Shown here in pieces: positions 10,185-18,799 of a DNA stretch of 64,000 bases. This DNA is from Pseudomonas sp. SLFW (lineage in GTDB: Bacteria; Pseudomonadota; Gammaproteobacteria; Pseudomonadales; Pseudomonadaceae): contig NZ_JAAAKW010000002.1 in NCBI RefSeq assembly GCF_009905615.1, positions 186,001 through 250,000 of the forward strand. The letters run 5' to 3'. Under the pieces are notes generated by a model. It was not told the origin of the DNA. It saw only the letters and a program-made list of their open reading frames with translations, and ran no database searches. Every line of letters begins with the position of its first letter. Position 1 is the stretch's first letter. The position numbers and the translations under genes are program-made.

Positions 10185-10592
10185 TCAGCTTTCCAGCCAG
10201 ACGTCCCGCGCCCAGTGCCACACCGATTCCCAGCTTTCTTCGGTGACGAGTTCTTCTTCGCCGGACCACAGCACCACAGTGCCGTCTTCTTCAACGCAGT
10301 AGTAATCTTCGCCATCTTGGCAGATCGGGATGAGCTCGCGCGGAACACCGATGTCCCAGGCATTTGCTGCCACGTCCGGCAGGTAGGTATGAGATTGCGG
10401 ATCGGTGACAGTCACCGGCTCCAGGCTGCCGTACACCACGTCGCTGACGGTCAGCAAGAATTCCTTGAAGACGAAAGGAATGTTGATGAACAGCTGCTCT
10501 TCGATTTCGACAAGCTGATCTTCGTCCGGCAGCTCAAGCGGGACGGGAACCGGCTCATTGGCTTCACGGAGTTGTTCGATGACTTCTTCCAC
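10185..10592 (-). CDS. SMI1/KNR4 (SUKH) domain protein
   Basis: 135 residues, very acidic, soluble. The motif IEEQLFINIPFVFKEFLLTVSDVVYGSLEPV, followed by DGEDYYCVEEDGTVVLW and a Trp-rich end (ESWESVWHWARDVW), matches the SMI1/KNR4 fold. Many SUKH proteins are immunity proteins against contact-dependent toxins. Here no toxin gene is adjacent, and the gene lies alone between an antiporter and a Tim44-like gene, so a housekeeping or orphan-immunity role are both open. Confidence 0.72.
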   Translation of the reverse strand: MEEVIEQLREANEPVPVPLELPDEDQLVEIEEQLFINIPFVFKEFLLTVSDVVYGSLEPVTVTDPQSHTYLPDVAANAWDIGVPRELIPICQDGEDYYCVEEDGTVVLWSGEEELVTEESWESVWHWARDVWLES

Positions 10593-10671
10593 GACGTGGA
10601 TCCTCTAACGGTTTTCGCGGTTTATACAGTAGCTCAAAGACATCACCAAATTAACTGCGGCCCACAAAAAA

Positions 10672-10699
10672 CAAAACCCCGAACACAGTCGGGGTTTTG
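10672..10699 (-). terminator. intrinsic terminator of the Tim44-like gene
   Basis: An 11-bp perfect stem CAAAACCCCGA / TCGGGGTTTTG with a 6-base loop. Read on the minus strand it is followed by a TGTTTTTTG run, just past the stop codon of the Tim44-like gene. Confidence 0.9.
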
Positions 10700-10722
10700 G
10701 ATTAGCGAAGCGGCAAAGAGTT

Positions 10723-11577
10723 TCAGCCGTTCTGGCGAATACCTGCCACCAGCCAAGGCTGGTTCTCGCCCGGAGCGCGCTCCATGTTCCAGCTTTCGCT
10801 GAACACTTCGCCCTGGTCGAAGCGCGACGTTTTCGACACACCACTGAAGGTCAAGGTAGCAATGGTCTTGTCGGCGCGGTCGTCGACACCTTCAAGTTGC
10901 ACGTTCAGGTTGTCGATGTAGGTGGACTGGAAGCCATCACCCAGGTCTGCACGTTCTTTTTTCAGGAACTGCAGCATTTGCGGGGTCACGAACTCAGAGA
11001 TTTTGTCCATCTCGTTCGCATCCCAGTGCTGTTGCAGCGACTGGAAGTGGTTACGTGCGGCCTCGATAAAGCGCTCTTCGTTGAACCACGCCGGTGCGTT
11101 GATCACCGGACGAGCCGACGCGGCGGGCGAACCGCCGAACATCGAATTGGCGTTTTGCGCAGGCTGCTGTTCGAAGGTTTCACGCTGGAACGGCGCGCCA
11201 GCCGGAGCCATGTTTGGCTGCTGCTTGCGTCGACGGGCGGCGATGAAACGGAAGATCACGAAAGCGATGACCGCCATGATCAGGATGTCGAAGAACTGCA
11301 TGCCTTGGAAGCCGCCGCCCATGAACATGGAAGCGAGCAGGCCACCGGCAGCGATACCGGCCAGAGGGCCCAGCCATTTGGAAGCACCGCCCGCAGCAGG
11401 CGCAGGACGACCGGCAGCGTTAGGTGCAGCGGCAGGAGCAGAAGGAGCTGTCTGACGCGCTTGGTGACTTGGCGCCGAGCCCATGCTCTTGCCGCCACCG
11501 AAACGCGCGGCGTTGGCATCCAGACTCATGGTGAGTCCGATGACCAGCGCCAAAGCGATGCTTAGAAAACGTTGCAT
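10723..11577 (-). CDS. Tim44-like domain membrane protein
   Basis: 284 residues from ATG 11577. N-terminal signal or anchor (MQRFLSIALALVIGLTMSLDANA), a Gly/Ser/Ala/Pro-rich low-complexity stretch (about 25-70), a second hydrophobic region (GPLAGIAAGGLLASMFMGGGFQGMQFFDILIMAVIAFVIFRFI), then a C-terminal Tim44-like domain (FIEAARNHFQSLQQHWDANEMDKISEFVTPQMLQFL). Bacterial Tim44-like proteins are poorly understood and may act at the membrane. A longer frame starts at 11649 but would put 24 non-signal residues ahead of the signal sequence. Confidence 0.82.
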   Translation of the reverse strand: MQRFLSIALALVIGLTMSLDANAARFGGGKSMGSAPSHQARQTAPSAPAAAPNAAGRPAPAAGGASKWLGPLAGIAAGGLLASMFMGGGFQGMQFFDILIMAVIAFVIFRFIAARRRKQQPNMAPAGAPFQRETFEQQPAQNANSMFGGSPAASARPVINAPAWFNEERFIEAARNHFQSLQQHWDANEMDKISEFVTPQMLQFLKKERADLGDGFQSTYIDNLNVQLEGVDDRADKTIATLTFSGVSKTSRFDQGEVFSESWNMERAPGENQPWLVAGIRQNG

Positions 11578-11803
11578 ATTGGGAATTCCCGTTTGTGGAT
11601 TGCACGCGCGCCATATTGAACAGGACAAATGTGTCTGACCAGCGACCATATGTTTCTGGCTTTTGCGTGGATCTCAATCACCCGCGTACTACTTGGGCTG
11701 CAGGGCGATTGAGAAAGTTCTGTAGGAAAGATGGGGGCCAGATGTAGGAATGCAATACCGGAGGTCAGCCATCACGCAGGTATACTGAGGCGTCAGGGCC
11801 TGA

Positions 11804-13990
11804 TCAAATCGGCTCCAGCTTGGCGTACCCCAGCATCAGCCACTTGCTGCCTTCGGAGAAGTTCACCTGCACCCGAGCCTGCGCACCGGCGCCTTCGAAG
11901 TTCAGGATGGTGCCCTCGCCGAACACCGCGTGCTGCACGCGTTGGCCGAGCGAGAACTGGCTCTGCGGGATGCCTTCGCCGTCGAACAGCCGGCTCGGCG
12001 CCATGGTCTTGGAGCCACCGAAAGGGCGTGTAACGCTGTTGGACAAGCGCACTTCCTGAATCAGATTCGGCGGGACTTCACGTACGAAGCGCGACACCTT
12101 GTTGTAGGTCTCGCTGCCGTACAGACGTCGGGTTTCGGCGTACGTCAGCACCAGATGTTGCATCGCGCGGGTAATACCGACGTAAGCCAGGCGGCGTTCC
12201 TCTTCCAGACGGCCCGGTTCTTCCAGGCTCATCTTGTGCGGGAACAGCCCTTCTTCCATGCCAACGAGGAACACATACGGGAACTCAAGACCTTTGGCGC
12301 TGTGCAGCGTCATCAGTTGGATGCTGTCTTCGTGCTCATCGGCCTGGGTGTCGCCTGCCTCCAGTGAAGCATGGCCGAGGAACGCGGCCAGTGGCGTCAA
12401 GTCTTCCTCGTCTTCGCTGTTTTCGAAGGCGCGGGCGGCACTGACCAGTTCCTCAAGGTTTTCTACCCGAGCCTGGCCTTTCTCGCCTTTTTCTTCCTGG
12501 TGATAGGTGATCAGCCCGGACTGCTCGATGACGGTCTGGGTCATCAGGTGCAGCGGCATTTCCATGACCTTGGCCGAAAGGTTTTCGATGAGCTCGATAA
12601 ACCCGCCCAAGGCGCTGGCGGCCCGACCGGTCACGCCTTTGTTGGCCACCAGCAGTCGCATGGATTCCCACATCGACACATCGGCGTGGCGCGCATGCTC
12701 GCGAATGGCTTCGACAGTTTTCTCGCCAATGCCACGGGGCGGCACGTTGATCACGCGTTCGAGCGCCGAATCGTTGCCACGGCCTTCCAGAACGCGCAGA
12801 TAGGCCATGGCGTTCTTGATTTCGGCCCGTTCGAAGAAGCGCTGACCGCCATAAATGCGGTATGGGATGCGCTCGCGCAACAGGGCCTCTTCCAACACCC
12901 GGGATTGGGCGTTGGAGCGGTAGAGAATGGCGATGTCGCTGCGGGACATGCCGGTCTTGATCGCGCTCTCGATGGTCTCGACCACGTAGCGCGCTTCATC
13001 GTGTTCGTTGAAGGCGGCGTACAGGCTGATCAGTTCGCCGTCGCCGACATCGGTCCACAGCTCTTTGCCCAGACGGCCACTGTTGTTGACGATCAGGCCG
13101 TTGGCAGCCTTCAGGATGCTCGCGGTGGAGCGGTAGTTCTGCTCCAGTCGGATCGTCTCGGTGTCCGGGAAGTCATCGGAATACTGATGAATGTTCTCGA
13201 TCTTCGCGCCGCGCCAGCCGTAAATCGACTGATCGTCGTCGCCGACCACCATCAGGCTGTCGCCACCCTTGGCCAGCAACCGCAGCCAGGCGTACTGCAC
13301 GGCGTTGGTGTCCTGGAATTCGTCTACAAGGACGTGGCGGAAACGGCGCTGGTAATGCTCCAGCAGGCCAGGATTGTCGCGCCACAGGTCCAGCGCACGT
13401 AGCAGCAGTTCCGAGAAGTCGATGACGCTGGCCCGTTGGCACGCCGCTTCGTAATTCTCGTAGATGCCTTTCATGGTGCTGAGGAACAGGTCGCCGGACG
13501 CCTGAATGTGCTTGGGACGCAGCCCTTCATCCTTCTGGCCGTTGATGAACCATTGCGCCTGACGCGCAGGCCATTTCTGCTCGTCCAGACCCATCTCGCG
13601 GATGACGCGCTTGACCAGACGCTGCTGGTCGTCGCTGTCGAGAATCTGGAAATTCTGGTTCAGCCCGGCTTCCTGCCAGTGCGCACGCAATAGACGGTGC
13701 GCCAGCCCGTGGAAGGTGCCGACCCACATGCCTGCCGGGTTGATGCCCATCAGCTGCTCGATGCGATGGCGCATCTCGGCGGCCGCCTTGTTGGTGAACG
13801 TCACCGACAGGATCGAATGGGGCGACGCGTTCTCCACCTGGATCAACCAGGCGATACGGTGCACCAGCACGCGGGTTTTGCCGGAGCCTGCGCCAGCGAG
13901 AACCAACTGACGACCCACGGAGGCGGCGACCGCCTGGCGTTGGGCATCGTTGAGGGAGTTGAGCAGAAGGGAGAGGTCATCAGTATGCAT
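11804..13990 (-). CDS. uvrD: DNA helicase II UvrD
   Basis: 728-residue superfamily 1A 3'-5' helicase used in nucleotide excision and mismatch repair. Motifs in order: Q-motif LNDAQRQAVAA, Walker A GAGSGKTRVL, FTNKAAAEMRHR, Walker B DEFQDTN, GDDDQSIYGWRGA, LEQNYRST, TLHSAKGLEFPYVFLVGMEEGLFPH, EERRLAYVGITRA. The C-terminal residues (VQVNFSEGSKWLMLGYAKLEPI) form the RNA-polymerase-binding Tudor-like domain. Length equals the E. coli protein. Synteny with P. aeruginosa PA5443 supports uvrD. Confidence 0.97.
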   Translation of the reverse strand: MHTDDLSLLLNSLNDAQRQAVAASVGRQLVLAGAGSGKTRVLVHRIAWLIQVENASPHSILSVTFTNKAAAEMRHRIEQLMGINPAGMWVGTFHGLAHRLLRAHWQEAGLNQNFQILDSDDQQRLVKRVIREMGLDEQKWPARQAQWFINGQKDEGLRPKHIQASGDLFLSTMKGIYENYEAACQRASVIDFSELLLRALDLWRDNPGLLEHYQRRFRHVLVDEFQDTNAVQYAWLRLLAKGGDSLMVVGDDDQSIYGWRGAKIENIHQYSDDFPDTETIRLEQNYRSTASILKAANGLIVNNSGRLGKELWTDVGDGELISLYAAFNEHDEARYVVETIESAIKTGMSRSDIAILYRSNAQSRVLEEALLRERIPYRIYGGQRFFERAEIKNAMAYLRVLEGRGNDSALERVINVPPRGIGEKTVEAIREHARHADVSMWESMRLLVANKGVTGRAASALGGFIELIENLSAKVMEMPLHLMTQTVIEQSGLITYHQEEKGEKGQARVENLEELVSAARAFENSEDEEDLTPLAAFLGHASLEAGDTQADEHEDSIQLMTLHSAKGLEFPYVFLVGMEEGLFPHKMSLEEPGRLEEERRLAYVGITRAMQHLVLTYAETRRLYGSETYNKVSRFVREVPPNLIQEVRLSNSVTRPFGGSKTMAPSRLFDGEGIPQSQFSLGQRVQHAVFGEGTILNFEGAGAQARVQVNFSEGSKWLMLGYAKLEPI

Positions 13991-14193
13991 CGGGGCATTC
14001 TAGGGTGCCGACGGATGCCGGGCAAACTCTAACGCTGGTCGGTCGTGAAAAGCTGTTGCCCTCTGCCTGTCGGAGCGGAAAACCGTCACGTATGCCGACC
14101 ATTCACGCAATTTATTTCCCTGACTGTTTGGTCTCTTCGGTGGCTTGTGTATGCTCCGTGCACGTTCAAGGCTCACTAATTATAAGAATCGCC

Positions 14194-16233
14194 ATGACCA
14201 CCAGCTCCAAAGCCCCGGCCGATGCTGTGGCGACACGACGTGTCATCCGCAGACAGTTCGCCACCCAGCTTGCCGTCGAGCGCACACGCCTTCTTTATCA
14301 GGGGTCGCTGCTGCCGACTCTGTTCATGTTCATCAATGGTTTGCTCTGCGCCTGGCTGCTCTGGAGTCCGCAGCGGTACGTGCTCGTCAGTATTTGGGTG
14401 GGCTGGCTGTCAGCGCTGGTGTGCCTGCGGGTGCTTCAGGTGGCGGCGTTTCGTGCGGCGCCACCGGAGCGCCAGGCGCATCCGGTCTGGACGCGGATGT
14501 TTCTGGCGGGCGCCTGTGTCAGCGGGTTCACGCTCTCCAGCGCGGCGCTGGTGCTGGTTCCCGTGGAAAGCTTCGTGCAACAGGCGTGGGTCTTCGGCCT
14601 GATCGGCGCGGCCACGCTCTCGGCCAGCGTGGCCTATGCCGCAAGCATCCCGGCCTTTCTGACGTTCACCGTGCCCTGTCTGCTGCCGCCCATCCTCTAT
14701 CTGTTTTGGGGTGGCGACGTGCCGTTGCGCGGCTGGGGCTGGCTGGGGTTGATCCTGCTGCTGGCGCTGATCGTCGTGGCGGCGCAGGTCAACCGGTTGA
14801 TTGAGCGAGGTCTGACCCGGCGCTTTCAGAATCAGGCCCTGATTGAGCACTTGCAACAGGCTCAAGCCCAAAGCGAAGCGCTGAATCGAGAGCTGACGCG
14901 GCAATATGAAGAGCGTGCCCGATTCCTCTCGCACTATGACGAGCTGACAGGCCTGGCCAACCGCGCGCTGTTCAACGAGCGGCTGCGCGAAGCCAATCAG
15001 CGCGTACGCCACGGCAGGCAAACCCTGGCGCTGCTGCACATCAATCTGGACCGTTTCAAGCTGCTCAACGACAGCCTCGGGCATGAGGTTGCCGATCAAT
15101 TGCTGCGTCAGATAGGCCGCCGCATCAGCGCCGAGCTGGCAGACGCCGATACTGTGGCGCGCTTGTCCGCCGATGAATTCGCGGTGCTGTTCGACACCTT
15201 CGGCAACCTGACGACGCTGACGCGAATGACCACCCGGTTGCTGAACAAACTGCGTTCACCGGTTCTGGTGGCTGGGCACGAACTGGTGGTCAGCGCGTCC
15301 ATCGGCATCGCCTTGCTGCCGGATTCGGCCAGAGACATTTCTGCGTTAGTCACCCAAGCCAACATGGCGATGCAGCACGCCAAACACTTGGGCGGTAACA
15401 ATTTCCAGTTCTACACCGACAGCCTGCAAGCCCGGACCCTTGAGCGTTTGCAGCTGGAGATTCAACTGCGCCGAGCGATTGAAGACGGTCAGTTGGAGGT
15501 CTTCTATCAGCCCAAGCTCGAACTGGCGACGGGTCAGCTCAGTTCTGCCGAGGCCCTTGTGCGTTGGCGGCATCCGGTGCTCGGCATGGTACCGCCCAGC
15601 GAATTCATCGGCCTGGCCGAAGAGTCCGGGCTGATCGCCGACATCGGCGAGTTCGTGCTGCGCCGCGCCTGCCGACAGGCCTGTGAATGGCAAGCCAGCG
15701 GGCTGCGGCCCATTCGGGTGTCAGTCAATTTGTCCGTGCATCAATTGCGGCAGGGCAAGCTCGTCAGTCTGGTGCGTCAGGTGCTCGATGAAAGCGGGCT
15801 GCTGCCTGAATACCTGGAGCTTGAACTGACCGAAAGTCAGTTGCTGGACAGCGTCGAGCACATCATCAGCACCTTCCAGCAGTTGCGTGAGCTGGGCGTG
15901 AAGTTGGCTATCGATGATTTCGGCACAGGCTATTCGTCACTCAGTTACTTGAAGCGCTTCCCCGTGGACTACGTAAAAATTGATCAAGCATTTATCAGAG
16001 GCCTGGACGAGGGGACCGAAGACGCCGCCATCACGCGGGCGATCATCGCCATGGCTCACAGCCTTGAATTGAAGGTGGTCGCCGAAGGGGTAGAGAACGA
16101 GCAACAGCTGGAATTTCTCCGAGCCCATGCATGCGACGAGGTGCAAGGCTACCTGGTCAGTCGGCCTGTGGAGGCCAATGCGATGGGCACTGTCCTACGT
16201 GATTGTGAAGCGGTTGCCTGGAGTCCTGTGTGA
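14194..16233 (+). CDS. membrane GGDEF/EAL protein, degenerate GGDEF, likely c-di-GMP phosphodiesterase
   Basis: 679 residues from ATG 14194. Five or six N-terminal membrane segments (about 30-195), a short coiled coil (about 205-245), then GGDEF (about 250-405) and EAL (about 415-665) domains. The GGDEF active-site loop is RLSADEF rather than GGDEF or GGEEF, so cyclase activity is unlikely. The EAL domain keeps AEALVRWRHP, VSVNLS, LELTES, IDDFGTGYSSL, VKID and VAEGVEN, that is all metal and catalytic residues. Inference: it hydrolyses c-di-GMP, with the GGDEF domain possibly sensing GTP. The frame is open from 14005, but ATG 14194 precedes the first conserved-looking residues. Confidence 0.88.
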   Translation: MTTSSKAPADAVATRRVIRRQFATQLAVERTRLLYQGSLLPTLFMFINGLLCAWLLWSPQRYVLVSIWVGWLSALVCLRVLQVAAFRAAPPERQAHPVWTRMFLAGACVSGFTLSSAALVLVPVESFVQQAWVFGLIGAATLSASVAYAASIPAFLTFTVPCLLPPILYLFWGGDVPLRGWGWLGLILLLALIVVAAQVNRLIERGLTRRFQNQALIEHLQQAQAQSEALNRELTRQYEERARFLSHYDELTGLANRALFNERLREANQRVRHGRQTLALLHINLDRFKLLNDSLGHEVADQLLRQIGRRISAELADADTVARLSADEFAVLFDTFGNLTTLTRMTTRLLNKLRSPVLVAGHELVVSASIGIALLPDSARDISALVTQANMAMQHAKHLGGNNFQFYTDSLQARTLERLQLEIQLRRAIEDGQLEVFYQPKLELATGQLSSAEALVRWRHPVLGMVPPSEFIGLAEESGLIADIGEFVLRRACRQACEWQASGLRPIRVSVNLSVHQLRQGKLVSLVRQVLDESGLLPEYLELELTESQLLDSVEHIISTFQQLRELGVKLAIDDFGTGYSSLSYLKRFPVDYVKIDQAFIRGLDEGTEDAAITRAIIAMAHSLELKVVAEGVENEQQLEFLRAHACDEVQGYLVSRPVEANAMGTVLRDCEAVAWSPV

Positions 16234-16319
16234 AAAGTCCTACACTGCATGGCGACCCGTCGCTCCGGGCTTTTCGTTTGGAATCATCAAACTCGTTTAG
16301 CTGTGCGGTTTGCAGGTCA

Positions 16320-16334
16320 TGTAGTATAACTACA
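16320..16334. promoter_or_regulatory. palindromic operator upstream of rccR
   Basis: TGTAGT-ATA-ACTACA is a perfect 6+6 inverted repeat, 43 bases before the rccR TTG start. It resembles the sites of RpiR-family sugar-phosphate sensing regulators and probably serves autoregulation by RccR. The protein-site pairing is inferred, not shown. Confidence 0.65.
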
Positions 16335-16377
16335 AGAAAGCTACAGCCCGGCCCATCCTCCTATTGAGTCCTGTCCT

Positions 16378-17244
16378 TTGAATCTGTTGCAGCACATTGC
16401 CCAGTCTCGCCATCTCTTGCGTAAGTCGGAGCTCAAGGTAGCCGACCATGTGCTGCTTGATCCTGCGGCCGTGATGCACAGTTCCATGGCCGATCTGGCC
16501 CACAGCGTGGGCATCAGTGAGCCGACCATCGTGCGATTCTGTCGTGCGATTGGCTGCACCGGTTTCCAGGACCTCAAACTCAAACTGGCGCAAAGCCTTG
16601 CGGCGGGCGCGAGTTTTGGGCAGTTCGCGATTCATGAAGACGACTCGGTTGCGGACTACAGCCTTAAAATCTTCGATACCACGCTCCATACGTTGATGGA
16701 AGTTCGGGAAAAGCTCGACCCTCACGCGTTGCAGGCGGCGGTGACCGTTATGGCTGCGGCCCATCGTGTGGAGTTTTACGGGTTCGGCGCGTCGGGCGCG
16801 GTCGCGGCTGACGCCCAGCACAAATTCTTCCGACTGTTGCTTACGGCGGCGTCCTACTCCGACCCGCACATGCAGGCCATGTCGGCGGTAACGCTCAAGC
16901 CCACAGACGTCGCGGTGTGCATCTCACAGTCGGGCCGGTCGAAGGACCTGCTGATCACGGCCAACCTCGTACGCGAGAGCGGCGCGAATCTGATTACTCT
17001 GTGCCCAAGCCAGACCCCATTGGCCGAACTTTCGACTGTCAACCTGGCGATCGACGTGCACGAAGACACCGAAATTTACACGCCGTTGACCTCGCGTATC
17101 GCCCATTTGGTCGTGATCGATGTGCTGGCAATGGGCGTGGCGATGGCCCGTGGCCCGAGCCTGGTCAATCACCTGAAGAGCGTGAAGCGCAGCTTGCGTA
17201 GCTTGCGGCTGTCGCCGAAGTCGATCAAGTCGTCGGAAGATTGA
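16378..17244 (+). CDS. rccR: RpiR-family regulator of central carbon metabolism
   Basis: 288 residues: an RpiR-type HTH domain (about 1-75, SMADLAHSVGISEPTIVRFCRAIGC) and a SIS sugar-phosphate isomerase-like domain (about 115-250, EFYGFGASGAVAADAQHKF, ISQSGRSKDLL). Position and sequence fit RccR (P. aeruginosa PA5438), reported to respond to KDPG and control pyruvate, glyoxylate-shunt and gluconeogenic genes; this suits the nearby pyruvate carboxylase. It is not HexR, which starts and binds differently. The start is TTG 16378: no ATG in frame lies upstream and the reading begins with the conserved MNLLQHIAQSR. A palindromic operator lies upstream. Confidence 0.85.
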   Translation: MNLLQHIAQSRHLLRKSELKVADHVLLDPAAVMHSSMADLAHSVGISEPTIVRFCRAIGCTGFQDLKLKLAQSLAAGASFGQFAIHEDDSVADYSLKIFDTTLHTLMEVREKLDPHALQAAVTVMAAAHRVEFYGFGASGAVAADAQHKFFRLLLTAASYSDPHMQAMSAVTLKPTDVAVCISQSGRSKDLLITANLVRESGANLITLCPSQTPLAELSTVNLAIDVHEDTEIYTPLTSRIAHLVVIDVLAMGVAMARGPSLVNHLKSVKRSLRSLRLSPKSIKSSED

Positions 17245-17267
17245 TATCAGCCACGCCTTTGATTTTC

Positions 17268-17357
17268 TGTGGGCACGAATTCATTCGCAAGACTTCGATA
17301 CATTCGCAACGAATGTGTCGTCTTTACGACTGAATCGTGAATGAATTCGCTCCCACA
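17268..17357. repeat. REP family A, inverted pair with degraded left arm
   Basis: The right arm is standard (GAATGAATTCGCTCCCACAG). The left arm has changes (TGTGGGCACGAATTC, CGCAA). Internal CATTCGCAACGAATGTG adds a smaller inverted repeat. It lies downstream of rccR. Confidence 0.85.
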
Positions 17358-17477
17358 GAGTTAACCACGGCGTCTCGCCATCCGGCCCAACCTTCACCAA
17401 CTTGTAACGCTTCCGAAGCCTGATCGTCACCGCGTCCCGCCACTCTGTACTCCCGCACACGCAATGGGAGACAGGAT

Positions 17478-17705
17478 ATGCCTCGGCACTACGATGACTC
17501 GCAGCAGCAAAGCAACAGCGCCAAAACCCGCCGTCAGCAGGAAGACCAGCGCCGCATGGCGTTTCGGCGTGCGATTGAAACGCGGTCCGAAGACCGTCGC
17601 CTGACCCTCGAATTCGATGACTACCTGGACGCAGACTCCGCCAGCTTTTGGCAGAGCGCTAGCGTTTCGGAAGGTGCCCGTCAAAGCGCGCGACCAGCTC
17701 GCTGA
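17478..17705 (+). CDS. small basic protein, PA3496-like, function unknown
   Basis: 75 residues, highly charged, no membrane segment. The core AKTRRQQEDQRRMAFRRAIETRSEDRRL resembles a family of small Pseudomonas proteins annotated as PA3496-like envelope-integrity proteins; I hold this as a likeness only. A ribosome site (GGGAGACAGGAT) precedes the ATG. The last 47 bases overlap the 3' end of the convergent LysR gene, so its C-terminal residues after about 60 (SASVSEGARQSARPAR) are coded in the antisense of that gene and may be a non-conserved extension. Confidence 0.65.
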   Translation: MPRHYDDSQQQSNSAKTRRQQEDQRRMAFRRAIETRSEDRRLTLEFDDYLDADSASFWQSASVSEGARQSARPAR

Positions 17706-18609
17706 TCTGAGCACGCTCGGTGCGAATGAACGCCAGGAAGGCATGCGCCACTGGTGACAGACGTTTCTCCCGAGCCTGTACGACGCACCAACTGCGATAA
17801 AGCGGCAGTTCGGCCACGGGCAGCTCCTTGAGCGTGCCAGTGGCCAGTTCCAGACTCAGCGCATGCCTCGTCAGCAGCGCCACCCCCAGCCCGGCCACGA
17901 CACACTCCCGTTGAGCTTCCGCCGAAGACACCTCCAGCGAATGCTCGAAGTGAATGCGTTTCTCCTTGAAGTATTCCTCGCACGCCTTGCGCGTTCCCGA
18001 CCCCTGCTCGCGTACCACCAGCGTGTAGGCTTCCAGATCTTTCAGCGACAGATTTGGCCGTTGTGAAAGCGGATGGTCCGGTCGCGCCACCGCCACGATG
18101 GGATTATTGAGGAAAGGTAGAAACTCCAGCCCCATGTCCTGCGGGACCATCGACATCACCACCAGATCATCGCGGTTGTCGGAGAGCCGTCGAATCACCT
18201 GGGCCCTATTGACTACCGTGAGATTGAGCATGACTTCGGGGTATTGGCGCTTAAAAGCTGCGAACAGATGGGGAACGAAGTATTTCGCGCTGGACTCAAT
18301 GGCGAGCTTCAACTGCCCTTGAAGCGAGCCCTGCATGTCTGACAGCTGCATGTCGAGGTTTTCAAGGCGCCCGAAGATGTCGCGACTGGCCAGTTGCAAC
18401 GCTTCGGCAGCTTCGGTCAGGTAGAGCTTCTTGCCCACGTACTCGAACAGCGGCTGGCCGATGAGTTCTTCAAGCTGACGAATCTGCAAGCTGACAGCGG
18501 GTTGCGTGAGGGACATTTCTTCAGCCGCACGGCTGTAGGAACGAAGATCACAGACTTCATTGAAGATTCGCAATTGACGCAATGTCATACGCATCAATGA
18601 CTTACGCAT
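17659..18609 (-). CDS. pycR: LysR-family regulator next to pyruvate carboxylase
   Basis: 316 residues: winged HTH (about 8-67, LRQLRIFNEVCDLRSYSRAAEEMSLTQPAVSLQIRQLEELIGQPLF) and a LysR substrate-binding domain. Divergent from pycA with a 190-base AT-rich gap, the classic arrangement for a LysR regulator and its target. In P. aeruginosa the gene at this position (PA5437) is called pycR. Start ATG 18609; a second Met six codons later is possible. Its 3' end overlaps the small basic protein gene. Confidence 0.85.
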   Translation of the reverse strand: MRKSLMRMTLRQLRIFNEVCDLRSYSRAAEEMSLTQPAVSLQIRQLEELIGQPLFEYVGKKLYLTEAAEALQLASRDIFGRLENLDMQLSDMQGSLQGQLKLAIESSAKYFVPHLFAAFKRQYPEVMLNLTVVNRAQVIRRLSDNRDDLVVMSMVPQDMGLEFLPFLNNPIVAVARPDHPLSQRPNLSLKDLEAYTLVVREQGSGTRKACEEYFKEKRIHFEHSLEVSSAEAQRECVVAGLGVALLTRHALSLELATGTLKELPVAELPLYRSWCVVQAREKRLSPVAHAFLAFIRTERAQISELVARFDGHLPKR

Positions 18610-18799
18610 TTGTCGATTCCTCTGCTCATGGCTGAAAGCGCAACTATAAGGTTTTACTTATGTTTAACCCAATTTTTACTCATTTTTGTTAATTGCTGAT
18701 TCGTCATAGGGTGAGCCATCGCTGCGACGCAACATGTTGTAACGCTATGTCGCTCCGTACTGACCGGGTTTCCGGTCCGTCTGCTCATCGGTCGAGGAA

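Noticed and set aside
12371..13402. 343-codon plus-strand frame inside uvrD
   Set aside because: Antisense to the UvrD core motifs; shadow frame.
16378..17244. Calling the RpiR gene hexR
   Set aside because: HexR starts with a different N-terminus and sits next to zwf/edd genes; this gene is by pycA and matches RccR context and operator form.
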